From contig WELB01000059.1 in assembly GCA_009602725.1 (NCBI GenBank), positions 461,739 to 491,730 on the forward strand: a DNA stretch of 29,992 nucleotides, in the 5' to 3' direction. Source of the stretch: Spirogloea muscicola. Lineage: Eukaryota > Streptophyta > Zygnematophyceae > Spirogloeales > Spirogloeaceae. A program made the position numbers and the translations under genes. Of the stretch, positions 1 through 8,589 are shown piece after piece (the stretch's first letter is position 1; each line of letters opens with the position of its first letter). Below the pieces are notes generated by a model that saw only the letters and a list, made by a program, of their open reading frames with translations, was not told the origin of the DNA and did no database searches.

Positions 1-140
1 CGGGGCCGGACCTGCGCGGCGGCGGGGCCCGCGGCGGCGAGGAGGATCGCCAGCAGCGCGGCGACGGCGGCGGCGACAAAGGTTCGAAGGTTCGAAGGGG
101 CCGAATGACAAAGGTTCGAAGGGGCCGAATGACGGAGAGC
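1..140 (-). CDS. possible signal-peptide-coding N-terminal segment, cut by window edge
   Basis: Read on the minus strand, bases about 92 down to 1 encode a short start followed by an uninterrupted hydrophobic alanine/leucine/isoleucine core and an A-A-A-Q-V-R-P cleavage-like end, as in a secretory signal peptide. The frame is open from a stop at 141-143 down to base 1, so the rest of the protein would lie left of the window. No ATG is visible in the frame. The N-terminal side is made of the 24-bp repeat at 76-131, so the true start may have been displaced or may lie in an upstream exon. GC-rich DNA readily gives alanine-rich frames by chance, so this is only a candidate. Confidence 0.3.
76..131 (+). 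repeat. 24-bp tandem repeat, two copies
   Basis: The motif ACAAAGGTTCGAAGGGGCCG plus GAATG recurs at 76-107 and 108-131. The first copy carries an extra internal 8-bp duplication (GGTTCGAA). The same motif, diverged, occurs inside the short dispersed repeat at 186-320, suggesting a common origin. Confidence 0.8.
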
Positions 141-185
141 CTAAAAGCGCTATGTCAGAATGGGTGTTGTTTCTCTCTGAAGAAG

Positions 186-320
186 AAGTGGCACTCCCAA
201 TGGGGGCAAGGGCTGCAAAAAGCCAGCCCAAAAAAGAATTGACAAAGATTCGAAGGGGCCGTAAAAGCATTGAGCAGCTACAAAGGGGTCGCAAGATGCT
301 ATGGTAGAGCAGGGGGAGGA
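186..320 (+). repeat. short dispersed repeat, copy 1
   Basis: About 135 bp nearly collinear with the block inserted in the TE-1 3' LTR (17389-17524): both run from GAAGTGGCACTCCC to a GGGGGA end. It contains a hairpin, GGGCTG (210-215) pairing with CAGCCC (224-229), followed by an A run. Flanks outside the block do not match between the copies. No coding capacity is apparent. A weak tRNA-B-box-like GATTCGAAGG lies inside, but a tRNA-derived SINE origin is not demonstrated. Confidence 0.7.
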
Positions 321-400
321 TGGATCACTCAGTAGTTACGAGTGAGGACCTCAAATCCGACAGACTAGCTAGACTATCCCCAAGGGCCCACGCCGGGGGT

Positions 401-475
401 GGGGCCGACCTGTCGGACCGGCCCATGCCGGGGCCGACCTGTCGGACCGGCCCACGACGGGGACCGACCTGTCGA
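401..475 (+). repeat. 29-bp tandem repeat, about 2.6 copies
   Basis: Units start at 401, 430 and 459 and share GGGGCCGACCTGTCGGACCG followed by GCCCA. There are no spacers, so this is a minisatellite and not a CRISPR array. The rest of 320-600 is GC-rich and holds no recognisable gene. Confidence 0.8.
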
Positions 476-599
476 GGCGCACCAAAGTGGACACCACGCC
501 ACCGAGGCCCTCGTGCGTGACCACCTGGCCAGGTCAGGTCGGGCACGTGCCAATCAGGTAAGCGTAACTACCTGGCTTGACGCTCACTATAAGTGGTAG

Positions 600-1381
600 C
601 GCACAGTATGGCTCGAGCTGAGACACATGAAATATTGTGGACTTCCATTACACCAACCAGTGTATCAAGCTCATTTGACCTTGCCGACCAGGCGCATCAC
701 ACGAAAGGGTCCAAGCCACTTGGGCAGCAACTTGTAGTTACCCACAGCAAGGCTAGGTGCGTAGTGCTCAACAGCACTTGGGCACCCACGTCGAAGGACA
801 CCTCCCTGCGACGGAGATCAGCATACTGCTTTTGCCGCTTGTGAGCAATTGTCAAGAGTTGCTTAGCCCTCCGCTGAGCCTCCAGGAGGTCACTGGTAAA
901 TCTGACTGCGACCGGAACGCGCTCCGGCCTCCCCACCTACAAAGGTGATCGGGGATGCTGACATTCAGGAAGAAGGGTATGCTTATGGGAGTCATGAAAG
1001 GCGTTGTTCACAGCATACAGCATACTCGCTGGAGCAAGGTACTCGTCCCAGTCAGCCTGACTGAGGACTACAAAATGCCTTCGCATGTCTTCTAAATCCC
1101 GCGTCAACCTCACAGTCTGACCGTGGCATCGTTGGTGGACAGCTGTGGACATGGAATGCTTGGGCCAATAAGCCTGCACACTTCTTCTCAGAAGTGACCA
1201 GTGGAGCGAGGTTCGCGGTTAGACGACTTGCTTGGTTACTCCGTGCAGTTTCCAAAGTCGGTCACAGACAGCCAGCAACTTGGCAGGCTTGGGAGAGCGT
1301 GCCGTACTACGCTGGCCGGTGGCGCAAGTCCACACAAAGACTCTGGTATTCCGAGCCCGGCCACCATAAAAGAAGCTTGAT
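600..1381 (-). pseudogene. Ty3/gypsy integrase core and C-terminal part, decayed
   Basis: Read from 1381 down to 600, the minus strand gives the second half of a Ty3/gypsy integrase. Pieces include HGVTKQVV, a degenerate DRDPRFT-type stretch, an AYHPQTDGQTER-like stretch decayed to TAVHQRCHGQTVRLTR, then DWDEYLAPA and AVNNA, then the LLEAQRRAKQLL...FDVGAQVLLST segment typical of the integrase C-terminal domain, and remnants of a VRLVGKV...ELDTLV motif. The pieces lie in different frames with stops, so the gene is dead. The LLEAQRRA/FDVGAQVLLST portion matches the same region of TE-1 (16482 onward), so it belongs to the same lineage. Its zinc-finger half lies at 1985-2160 beyond an inserted LTR. 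Confidence 0.8.
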
Positions 1382-1384
1382 AGT

Positions 1385-1984
1385 GAAGCGTACTAGGCCC
1401 TAGACACGCAGTTAGGGGTTAGTACGTCCTGGTTTGTGTTCGGACCTAGGGGGTTTAGGGATTACCCCCTTGCAGAGTGGAAACGCCAGTGCACACAGAA
1501 CTCATACGCGCATACTGCGCAGCGGAAGTCTTACCCTGAGGCACCGCCGGAAGGCGGCGACTCTACTAAGGTTCTGGCTTACTAGCTGTCCCCAGATGGG
1601 GCGCAAGCATGGCACTCACGGAGAGCCGGCGATGGATGCAGCGACGAGCTCTCCGTCGCTGCATCCAGCTGCGACAACGGGCTGGGCAGTAAATGACAGC
1701 AGCAGAGCTGTGGCGGCGGTTGCGGCAGCAGGCAAACATAGCTATGCCTTTCTCGGCGTCATGGGCCGACTGAGCAGTCTGCCTCGGCCTACTACCAGTA
1801 AGCGTTCCACCTGCCACCCCTTCCCCGAGGGTGTGACGAGGGTCGTCCCAGGCCCACCCTCGGAGGGACGGGCCCCAAAATGGGGACACGAAGTAGCGTG
1901 TGTGACGAGGGGAGCCCCAAGGGCCCACCCTCAGCAGGGCTCGCCCGAGAGCGAGCCCGACATCGGGATGAGCTACACAGGGTG
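1385..1984 (-). mobile_element. solo LTR (L2-like) inside the minus-strand integrase
   Basis: This block shares long stretches with the solo L2 LTR at 9120-9895 and with 2161-2800: the GCAGTTAGGGGTTAGTACGT opening, the GGAAGTCTTACCCTGAGGCA stretch, a GGAGAGCCGGCGA stretch, the (CAG)-rich block and the GTGTGACGAGGGTCG segment. It reads in the same direction as the 9120 copy. By alignment to TE-1 and TE-2, whose coding direction is known, that makes it minus-oriented. It separates the integrase zinc finger (1985-2160) from the integrase core (600-1381). Both ends are approximate and no target duplication was found. A long open frame across it is a by-product of GC content. Confidence 0.7.
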
Positions 1985-2160
1985 CAGCGGATTGACCGGC
2001 ATCGTTGACACGGCCCAACGGTGACGAGACGACACTGGAAGGTCTCCGGCAACGTTGGCACCCCTAACGGCAAGAACGTTGCAGATAGCTTTCTTTGTCT
2101 TTCCAGCACCCAAGTGACCACTGTACTGAGGCTCATGCGTCTCTTGCATGACATGTGCGC
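1985..2160 (-). pseudogene. Ty3/gypsy integrase zinc-finger (HHCC) fragment
   Basis: From 2153 down, the minus strand encodes MQETHEPQYSGHLGAGKTKK, the H-x-G-H-x-G-x-x-K-T signature of the integrase N-terminal HHCC zinc-binding domain. About 45 codons further, in another frame, it gives CQRCRSIRCT, the C-x-x-C-Q-R-x-K half of the domain. It is the N-terminal part of the integrase whose core lies at 600-1381. The reading frame is broken. Confidence 0.75.
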
Positions 2161-2800
2161 TGTGACGTCCTGATCCCTATACATGCAGTTAGGGGTTAGT
2201 ACGTCCTGATTGAGTTCGAGCCTACAGAGGGCTGGGTTAGTAGCTGGCCCCAGGTGGGGCGCAACCGTGGCACTTACGGAGAGCCGGCGATGCTCGCAGC
2301 GTCGGGCTGCGGCGACGGGCTGGGCAGCAGACGGCAGCAGCAGAGCTGGGGCGGCGGCTGCGGCAGCAGGCAAGCAGGGCTGTGCCTCTCTCTGGGCGTC
2401 ACCGGCTCGACTGAATAGTCTGGCCTCGGCCTACTACTACTTATAGCGGTCCACCTGCCACCCAACCCGGAGGTGTGACGAGGTTAGCCCCAAGGTCCGG
2501 CCCCCGAAGGAGCGGACCAGTACAATGGGGATGACTGGCGCGGGTAGCCCCCAAGGTCCGGCCCCTGGTAGAGCGGACCGCACAATGAGGATACAGGGGG
2601 GCGTGCCGCGCGAACTGCGGGACGAATAAGATACAAGTCCAGGGGACTGGCGCGTGACTGGCGCGTGGCGCGCGTGAAGGCGCCGCGTGAAGGCGGGGAC
2701 GTCGCGAGGTCATCGCGAGACGTCGCGAGGTCATCGCGAGTTGTGGCGCGAAGCCGCTTACCGGGAACCGTTTGGCTCAAACAAACGGGGGGACGTTACA
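2161..2800 (-). mobile_element. LTR (L2-like), 640 bp
   Basis: Starts TGTGACGTCC and ends GGACGTTACA, short imperfect inverted termini matching the L2 copy at 9120-9895, with the same internal order of blocks (TTAGGGGTTAGTACGTCC, GGAGAGCCGGCGA, CAG-rich, GTGTGACGAGG). A part containing AAGGTCCGGCCCC is duplicated internally (around 2490 and 2550). No 5-bp target duplication is present: the left neighbour is TGCGC and the right is TCGGG. One flank is integrase DNA and the other is the middle of an L4 LTR, so the junction arose by recombination or deletion and not by simple insertion. Confidence 0.75.
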
Positions 2801-3346
2801 TCGGGTGCCCCCTATATAGCCCGACAGACTGCGAGCCCGGCCATCCGGGCCCGGGTGAGATGATAGGCACCCAGTCTCTCGTTGACGACCCGTCCACGAC
2901 CTGTCGACGTCTATCAACGGGCTACCACCGACAGTCTACCCATCCATCGACCACCACCGCCATACTAACGGTCCACCGTCATTGCCCCCGTCAATAGCAA
3001 CTGACGGCCTACTGCCCTCGAGTCATGGTGAGCCGTCTACGTTCCCGTCAACACTAACGGCTAATGACGTCGTCAAGGCAGTCTACAGGGCTGCCGCCTC
3101 CCGTCGCCGTTCCAGAGCCAGCACCATACTGTCTAGCGCGTCACGACTCCGGGTTGCGCCGCTCTCAGCTCAACATTGAAATCAAGCTTCCCAGCCTGGT
3201 GAAATGTCCGTCTCCTGGCATCCGTCAAGCCTTTCCTGCGGCACTGACAGTCAATGTACTTGTCAGCCGGATGAGGTGTCTAGTCGCCAGGCATCTGTCA
3301 ATACATTACTGCTGCATTGACATTCCAGCCATGTAATTTCGTTACA
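2801..3346 (-). mobile_element. partial LTR (L4), one end missing
   Basis: Closely matches the inner and distal part of the solo LTR at 5343-6030, from TCGGGTGCCC and CTATATAGCCCG (about 2801-2825) to the terminal TTCGTTACA at 3346. The other end, about 160 bp, is missing and replaced by the L2 LTR. The TATA orientation of the copy at 15226 implies that this copy is in minus orientation. Confidence 0.8.
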
Positions 3347-3530
3347 CCTCGCATGCTCTCGTCATGCTCAGTCAGACATGCTCGGCGGCATGTGTGGGCC
3401 CGGACGGCCTCGGCGGCATGTTCGACGGCGGCCATGCTCGGCCATGCCCCGCCCTCGGCCATGCCTGGCGGCATGCCCTGCCGCGGCCATCTTCGGTGCC
3501 ATAACGCCTGCTGGAGACAGCTCCTGGTTC
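3347..3530. repeat. CATG/GGCGGCATG-rich low-complexity stretch
   Basis: Many partly palindromic repeats of CATGCTCGG, GGCGGCATG and GCCATGC fill about 3370-3485. No gene or LTR terminus was recognised. Confidence 0.5.
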
Positions 3531-3534
3531 CCTC

Positions 3535-3962
3535 GTCAGGCACGCTCCTCGCGGGCGAGCCTTGTTGCGAATCCCATGCCCCTGGAGGGGGAGTTGGCAC
3601 GGAGAATCACCAAAGGAAGGAGAAGAGAGAGACCCGACCGGAGGGCCGGGGACTCAGTGAAGCTCTGAGAGGCGCAGCCTTGCGGCCGCCTGCTGCTGTA
3701 GACCGCTGCCGCGCGCGGCTCGTTGCCAGCTTTTGCCGTGGATACCTTGGCGGATAGCTTGGCGGCCTTCTGCTAGGGGCAAGTCTGCAGCTCGTGCCCA
3801 GGAGGTGGAGCTGCTGCCTGGCGGCAGCACCAAGGGCAAGTCTTCTGCTGTGTCGAAGTGCTTCCTCGTGGCGGGTGGTTGTCCTAACCCCCAAGCACTC
3901 AATCTCAATAAGGACGCATTCGGCTCTAACCTGCCTGTTTAGGACGATAGCTGTTTACGGCA
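3535..3962 (+). mobile_element. LTR fragment related to L1
   Basis: Shares with the TE-1 LTR, in the same order, CCCTGGAGGGGG..TTGGCACGG, GCCCAGGAGGTGGAG, a CGGCGGCAC-like segment, an AATAAGGAC segment and a TTTAGGACG-like end, finishing near TTTACGGCA at 3962. It is more diverged than the two TE-1 LTRs are from each other. The start is not defined and no primer-binding site follows. 3963-4132 holds nothing recognisable. Confidence 0.55.
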
Positions 3963-4132
3963 CCTGCAGCGAGTGCTGCCTTTGCGACGTTAAATTCTCT
4001 TGTATGCGAACTATGTGTGATCAGAAGTAGGGCATGTAGGGCAGTAGTGGGCAAATGCGGGGTTCGCGTAACCCCAACAGTAGTAGTTAATCATGCTGCA
4101 TCTGTCTGCAGAGACTGACTTAAAGGACCTAA

Positions 4133-4421
4133 CTAAGGCCACGAAATATGCCGCAGTTGCGTTCCTTTTGGGATTCGCACAGAGTACTCGTTCCTGGAAG
4201 GACTCCTACAAGGACTCGGAGTGGGGCATCTCCTCTTACGAAGCTCGCTCGTAAGGACGTGCTCTGGGGTGGGCGCCCAAATGCCCGGGGGTATTCGTGG
4301 CAAACCAAAACCGTTTCTTATATTCCCACCTGTTTTGGGCCTTGCCTCGACAAGGCCATTGCAGTCGTATGTGATGTGACGCCTCTTCGATAGGCACTTG
4401 TGCAGAAGGAACCTCGCCCGA
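4133..4421 (+). pseudogene. reverse transcriptase/RNase H remnant of an L1-lineage element
   Basis: Aligns to TE-1 about 14535-14815. It shows LRSF.LGF-type DNA, PLTKLARKDV (LPLTKLTRKDVPW in TE-1), a PPVL-like stretch, VVCDVTPLR (LVCDASLTG in TE-1) and ALVQK (VLLQEG in TE-1). This spans the end of the reverse-transcriptase connection and the start of RNase H. The frame is broken. The sequence switches directly into a minus-oriented LTR at about 4422. Confidence 0.7.
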
Positions 4422-4730
4422 CACACGCAGTGGGTGAGTCGTCCTTCTTAACTTCGGCTGTAGGGGTTTAGGGACCAACCCACTACACGGCAAAGCACTC
4501 GTGCATAGGCGCAGTGGAAGACAGGTCCTGTGGCGCCCCCGTCGGGTGGCGACTCCACCTCCTGGGCGCAAGCCAGCAGCTGTTTCCCAAGGGCGCAGCC
4601 ACGGACTCCCCGCAGCAAGCCCCGCAGCAGCGTACGGCAACGGCTGAGGCTGCAGGCAGCAGCAAGGCTGCTCTCAGGCTTCAACTGTCCGAACTCCTGT
4701 TGGGTCTCAGCCCAAGGCTCGTAGTGCTTC
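4422..4730 (-). mobile_element. L1-like LTR, left half, split by a later insertion
   Basis: Reverse complement of the TE-1 LTR 3' half: GGGGTTTAGGGACCAACCCA, AGGCGCAGTGGAAGACAGG, GGTGGCGACTCCACCTCCTG and CAGCCCAAGGCTCG all align. It stops at GTGCTTC (4730), and its continuation (CTCCGTGCCAACCCCCCTCC) resumes at 20642. This is therefore the oldest layer of the nested stack. The last five bases, GCTTC (4726-4730), are repeated at 20637-20641. Confidence 0.75.
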
Positions 4731-5263
4731 TGTAGCGTTTTCCCCCCTTTGAGAGTGCTAACGGGCCAGTCATATTATATGAGCGCATCGTAACTACCGT
4801 TTGTAGTCTCAAACGGTGCGGGGGACTTCGCTGCACTCCGTGTAGCTAAGTACGGTCCGAAGCCCCCAGGATCCGTATAGCACATGCAGGCGGCCTCGCC
4901 CGCCAGTTTGTCCAAAAGACGCTGCTTCGCTCGCGCACAGCATCGTCCGGGTGAATTCATACTCCTTTTGATTGGACGCTGCTTCGCTCGCGCGCGGCAT
5001 CGTCCGGGAGCTTAAGTCCATCCGCCAGGCGCCGCTTCCTTCGCGCGTGGGAGCGTCCGGCAGATCCGTCGTGTCCCCTGAAAATTTCCCTTAGCCGCCA
5101 GGCGCCGCTTCGCTCGCGCGCGGCAGCATCCGGCAGATCCGTCGTGTTTCCTGGACTCTCACTCCAGCCGCCATGCGCTGCTTCCCCCGCGCGCGGCAGC
5201 GTCTGGCATATTCGTCCTTCCCCCTGGCCCGCCCCTCCCGGGGAGGGCCATGGGGGCGACCCT
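4731..5263 (+). mobile_element. L2 LTR, left part (split by TE-2)
   Basis: Begins TGTAGCGTTTTCCC, followed by TTTGAGAGTGCTAACGG and AGCTAAGTACGGTCCGA. This is the reverse complement of the 9120-9895 solo LTR end, so this copy has the opposite orientation to that one. It then contains the minisatellite at 4918-5222 and ends GGGGGCGACCCT at 5263, where TE-2 begins. The LTR resumes at 20238. Flanking GCTTC duplications (4726-4730 and 20637-20641) show that it inserted as a unit. Confidence 0.8.
4918..5222 (+). repeat. minisatellite of five units inside the L2 LTR
   Basis: Five imperfect units begin near 4918, 4975, 5028, 5101 and 5174 (spacings 57, 53, 73, 73). Each has a core like GGCGCCGCTTCGCTCGCGCG followed by CGGCAGCGTCCGG; units 3 and 4 also share CAGATCCGTCGTG. 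The GCCGC...GCGGC parts of the core can form a small stem. A 33-bp array with the reverse-complement core lies at the equivalent place in the L2 copy at 9641-9730. Confidence 0.8.
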
Positions 5264-6514
5264 TGTGATGAACTACACAGGTGGAACATCAATCTCATGG
5301 AAATGATAGCTCGAGGGTAATGAAGAGGCCAACCACCTCATCTGTAAAATATGCAGTGGATCGCCAAGCCCGGGCTGCCGGCAATGCAAGGAAAAGCGGG
5401 GAGGCATTGGAACGGGGCTGCAACGGTAGAAATGAGCAACGGATACTGCAAGGGCAAGGGTCCAGAGATCCGAGGTTGGGTGAAGAACTCACCCCCTCTC
5501 CCATCTCGGGTGCCCTCTATATAGCCCGACGGACTGCGAGCCCGGCCATATGGGCCCGGGTGGGCTAATTGGCACCCTGTCTCTCGTTGACGACCCGTCC
5601 ACGGCCTGTCGACGGCTATCAACGGGCTACCACCGACAATCTACCCATCCATCGGCCACCACCGCCATACTGACGGTCCCCCGTCACTAGCAGCTGACGG
5701 TCACTACCCCCAGGCTATAGTGAGCCGTCTACCGTTCCCGTCAACACTAACGGCTAACAATGCCGTCGAGGCAGTCTACAGCGCTGCCGCCTCCCGTCGC
5801 CTTACTTGCGCCAGCACCATGCTGTCTAGCGCGTCACGACCCCGGGTGCGCCGCTCTCAGCTCAAGGTTGAATTTCACGCTTCTCAGCCTGGTATGTCCG
5901 TCTCCAGGTATCTGTCAAGCCTTTCCTTCGGCACTGACAGTATCAGTCAGTCGGATGAGGTGTGTAGTCTCCAGGCATCTGTCAATGTATTTCTGCTGCA
6001 CTGACATTCCAGCCGCGTAAATTCGTTACATCATCAGTCGGGCGAAGGACGAAGCGCGACATTGGAGAAAGCGCAAGTCTTAATAACGGCGCGCGACGCT
6101 GATGAGGGAGCAATCTGGCAAATCAGCGCGCAACGGCGGCAAAGCCACATCCAGAATCTAGACTCCTAGTGTTAGAACTCTGCTAGTGTTAGTATCAGGC
6201 ACAAATCCCCGCAATCTACGGTGACTCCAGCGGCAGAGGCGGCGGCCACGGGTGGATATTCTGTGAGGGCTTGTAGCAAGTGGCCGGGCTCTTAATAATC
6301 CCATGAGGCCGGAGGCAGGGCTCCGCAAAACCTCGATGGGTGCTAAAGGGGGAGAAACAGCCTGTGCTGCCCCCCCAGACGCTTGTATCCCGGTTTATCT
6401 GCAATTGAGCATTGGCTTATTGTCTTGTTTTGACCCATTGATTATTTGGCTCCGACCTTTTGCTTTGCGACACCAACGCCTCGTCCTCAGGGCTTGACGA
6501 CCCGCACTCTTACA
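5264..6514 (+). repeat. TE-2 5' LTR (family L3), interrupted
   Basis: Starts TGTGATGAACTACAC (TGTAACGAAGTTACAC in the 3' copy) and ends CTCTTACA at 6514. Bases 5264-5342 and 6036-6514 align to the 3' LTR: GAACATCAAT..CATGG, GAGGCCAACC, GGGCGAAGGACGA, GCGCGACATTGGAGAAAG, TGAGGCCGGAGGCAGGGCTC. Without the inserted L4 solo LTR it is about 558 bp. It lacks the roughly 394-bp block present in the 3' LTR. Confidence 0.85.
5343..6030 (-). mobile_element. solo L4 LTR in the TE-2 5' LTR
   Basis: 688 bp beginning TGTAAAATATGC and ending AATTCGTTACA, flanked by TCATC on both sides (5338-5342 and 6031-6035). The uninterrupted 3' LTR of TE-2 has a single CTCATCAGTCGGGCG at the same place, which confirms the insertion site. 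No internal retrotransposon sequence remains, so it is a solo LTR left by LTR-LTR recombination. It is the reverse complement of the copy at 15226-15885, in which a TATAAAGG box reads on the plus strand, so this one is minus-oriented. Confidence 0.92.
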
Positions 6515-6515
6515 G

Positions 6516-6528
6516 TTGTATCATAGGA
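6516..6528 (+). other. TE-2 primer-binding site, degenerate
   Basis: Two bases after the LTR end, TTGTATCATAGG resembles TTGGTATCAGAG, the complement of the initiator-methionine tRNA 3' end that primes many plant-type LTR elements. Several mismatches are present. Confidence 0.5.
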
Positions 6529-6568
6529 GACGAGCCTTTTCGGCGCAACCACAGGGTGTGACGCGTCA

Positions 6569-7771
6569 ATGGCAGGCAAGAAGGGTGCCAAGAAGCGAAA
6601 GGAATTGACCGCAGCGGCCACCACCCCTGCGAGCGACCGAACACCGTGGCCACCACCCCTTCGAGCGAGCGGCCGGATGCAGTGGCCACCACCCTGCGAG
6701 CGAGCGGCTGGATGTCCCTCTCGCAGCTACCGTAAGTGAGTCCACTGGTCCTGCGGGCCGCAGCTATTGGGCGACGGTGAACATGGCAGAGGGGCGCTTT
6801 TGGAGCAGATTGACCCGGACGGGGATGACAGCGAAGGGGACCCGGGAGACGGTGTGGACATGGCACGCAATCAGGCGGTCATCTCTGCCATGAAGTCTTG
6901 TCGGCGGAGGTCCAGCGGCTCAAAGCTGAACGGAACGACCTTGGCAGAGGTGGATAAAGCAAATGAAAAAGTTGGGCAAGCTTCTATGCATTCCAATGAG
7001 GCAAGCGAAGTACGAGCTTCGAACGGAGGGCTCGCTACTTCAAACGGGCGGAATCAGATTTCTTCACTAGCGACGGTGATGTCAGGGCATGGCTTTCCAG
7101 ATGTGCCAGTATCTTACACTATCTAAGGTACTGTTGAAGGAGAAACTGAATATTGCCTCCACTTTTCTACGTGGAAATGCTGGCGATTTCCATCTCATGG
7201 GATGAGTTTCAGACGAAGCTCAAGGCCCAAATAATGACCCATTGACCCCATGCGCATCGCAAGGGACAAGCTGGCTGTGCTTCGGCAGATTGAAGCAGTA
7301 CAGGAGTATGTCCAAGAATTCAGACTTGGCTTGTGGAATTCCCGATGTCAGCGAAGTCCAAAGAAAGGACCGCTTTGTGCGGGGCCTCAGATTCAGCATC
7401 GAGAAGGAGGTGAACATCAGGGCACCGGAACATGCGATGAGATGGTGCGAATGGCTATTCGGGTGGATGCACTTTATTCCTAGGGCCGGTTAGAAGAGGC
7501 TGAAGGATGTAGACCTAGGGCGCCCTGGATCTAGGGCGCCCTGGATCAAGAAAAGCTACAAGAAGTTACAGGGAATGGCTAGGCAGGCATCCTATACAAA
7601 GTGATAAGGCCCGACTATTGGATGGGTCCCAGGCTCAGTGGTGACGACTTTGTCAAACTCCGCAGTGAAACCCGGTGCTTCGACTGCAAGGAAGTCGGGC
7701 ACCTGGCTAGAGAATGCCCCGAGTGGCCAGAGACCGGGAACACGGGATCGGAAAACGGACCACGTCAGTAG
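6569..7771 (+). pseudogene. TE-2 gag, broken
   Basis: An ATG at 6569 opens a lysine-rich start (MAGKKGAKKRKEL). Three 32-36-bp repeats of GTGGCCACCACCC..CGAGCGAGCGG follow (6614-6714). The capsid-type gag domain is recognisable around 7242-7480, with ARDKLAVLRQIEAVQEYVQE and, in a neighbouring frame, DRFVRGLRFSI and EVNIRAPE. The nucleocapsid zinc knuckle CFDCKEVGHLAREC (C-x2-C-x4-H-x4-C) lies at 7676-7717. Several frameshifts and stops separate these parts, so no full gag protein can be made. The knuckle is directly followed by the protease region, as in a normal gag-pol. Confidence 0.8.
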
Positions 7772-7946
7772 GCGGCGGGGCCCCTACTGACGTCGGTGTT
7801 GGAGGAACAAGGCTATCCTTCAACAGAATGGCCCCCTGCTTGGAGCCACAGGACGTTACCTCGACGATACAAGGAAGAGCCATCGTGGCTGCACTGAGAA
7901 GCTCGTCTTCGAAGACAGCTGATGATGAACACAGACGACTTCAGCT

Positions 7947-8357
7947 GTGGAGTTAGTGCAAAGGGCTGTGGAAGGGGGAAAACCCATAGAGCTCAAGGGA
8001 GTCTTCAGGGGAGAGCCTGGAGTGACTTTGGTGGATAGTGGATCATCTGGCAACTTCGTTTCGGAAGCCTTTGTGGCAGCCAAAGGACTAGGTATGGAGG
8101 TCAAAGAAGGGAATCACGTAGTGATTCTTGCGGATGGATCCCGCCACGACAACTCCCTTGCAACGCCGCCAGTGAAGCTCACAATTGGCCGCCACAAGCA
8201 GAACCTCTCGCTCGACGTGACAAAGCTGGCGGCCTATGACGTCGTCTTAGGAAAGCCTTGTCTTGCCAAACACAACCCCAAGATAGATTGGTCAAAGGAC
8301 CAAATCACTTTGGTGGCGAAGGATGGCCAGTCGATGATCTTACCTACCAGGAGATGA
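7947..8357 (+). CDS. TE-2 aspartic protease domain
   Basis: An open 136-codon stretch with the retroviral-type aspartic protease active site LVDSGSSGNFVSE (Asp at about residue 30, base 8034), then a flap/substrate region with VVILADGSRH and a late V-V-L-G-K-P-C-L motif (the hydrophobic-G element that closes the active site). Length and layout fit the protease/dUTPase-like segment between gag and reverse transcriptase in chromoviruses. It is open in itself but is not joined to gag or the reverse transcriptase in one frame, so it is a relic and not a working gene. The start is set by the first in-frame start-like codon. In the living element it would have been cleaved from a polyprotein. Confidence 0.8.
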   Translation: MELVQRAVEGGKPIELKGVFRGEPGVTLVDSGSSGNFVSEAFVAAKGLGMEVKEGNHVVILADGSRHDNSLATPPVKLTIGRHKQNLSLDVTKLAAYDVVLGKPCLAKHNPKIDWSKDQITLVAKDGQSMILPTRR

Positions 8358-8589
8358 CTCCACAGCTAAGAGGGACAACGTTCTGACGGCCATACATGAC
8401 TAACATAACTAAGGTAACTGACATAACACGAGTCAGTTATGTTTTAGGGGATCCGCTCAGGAAGGCTTGCGTGAAGGGGGATCCACTATTTTTAACACTG
8501 GTAAGGACGAGCACGAAGGATGTCGCTGCTCCCAAGGACAATGTGGCCATATAGCGCCGCAGGTCAAATATATAATTTTGGACTGCAAG

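Noticed and set aside
76-107. possible tRNA gene (GGTTCGAA T-loop-like motif)
   Set aside because: No acceptor stem, D-arm or anticodon arm can be drawn around it; the motif is part of a tandem repeat.
401-475. possible CRISPR-like array
   Set aside because: The 29-bp units are directly abutting with no spacers, and the genome is eukaryotic; it is a minisatellite.
1434-2024. 196-codon open frame and its minus-strand partners
   Set aside because: It falls inside a solo LTR and is GC-driven; its equivalents in the other L2 LTRs are not conserved in frame.
4918-5222. possible repeat-spacer array
   Set aside because: The unit boundaries drift (53-73 bp) and the inter-core sequences are themselves partly repeated; no cas-type genes and the wrong domain of life.
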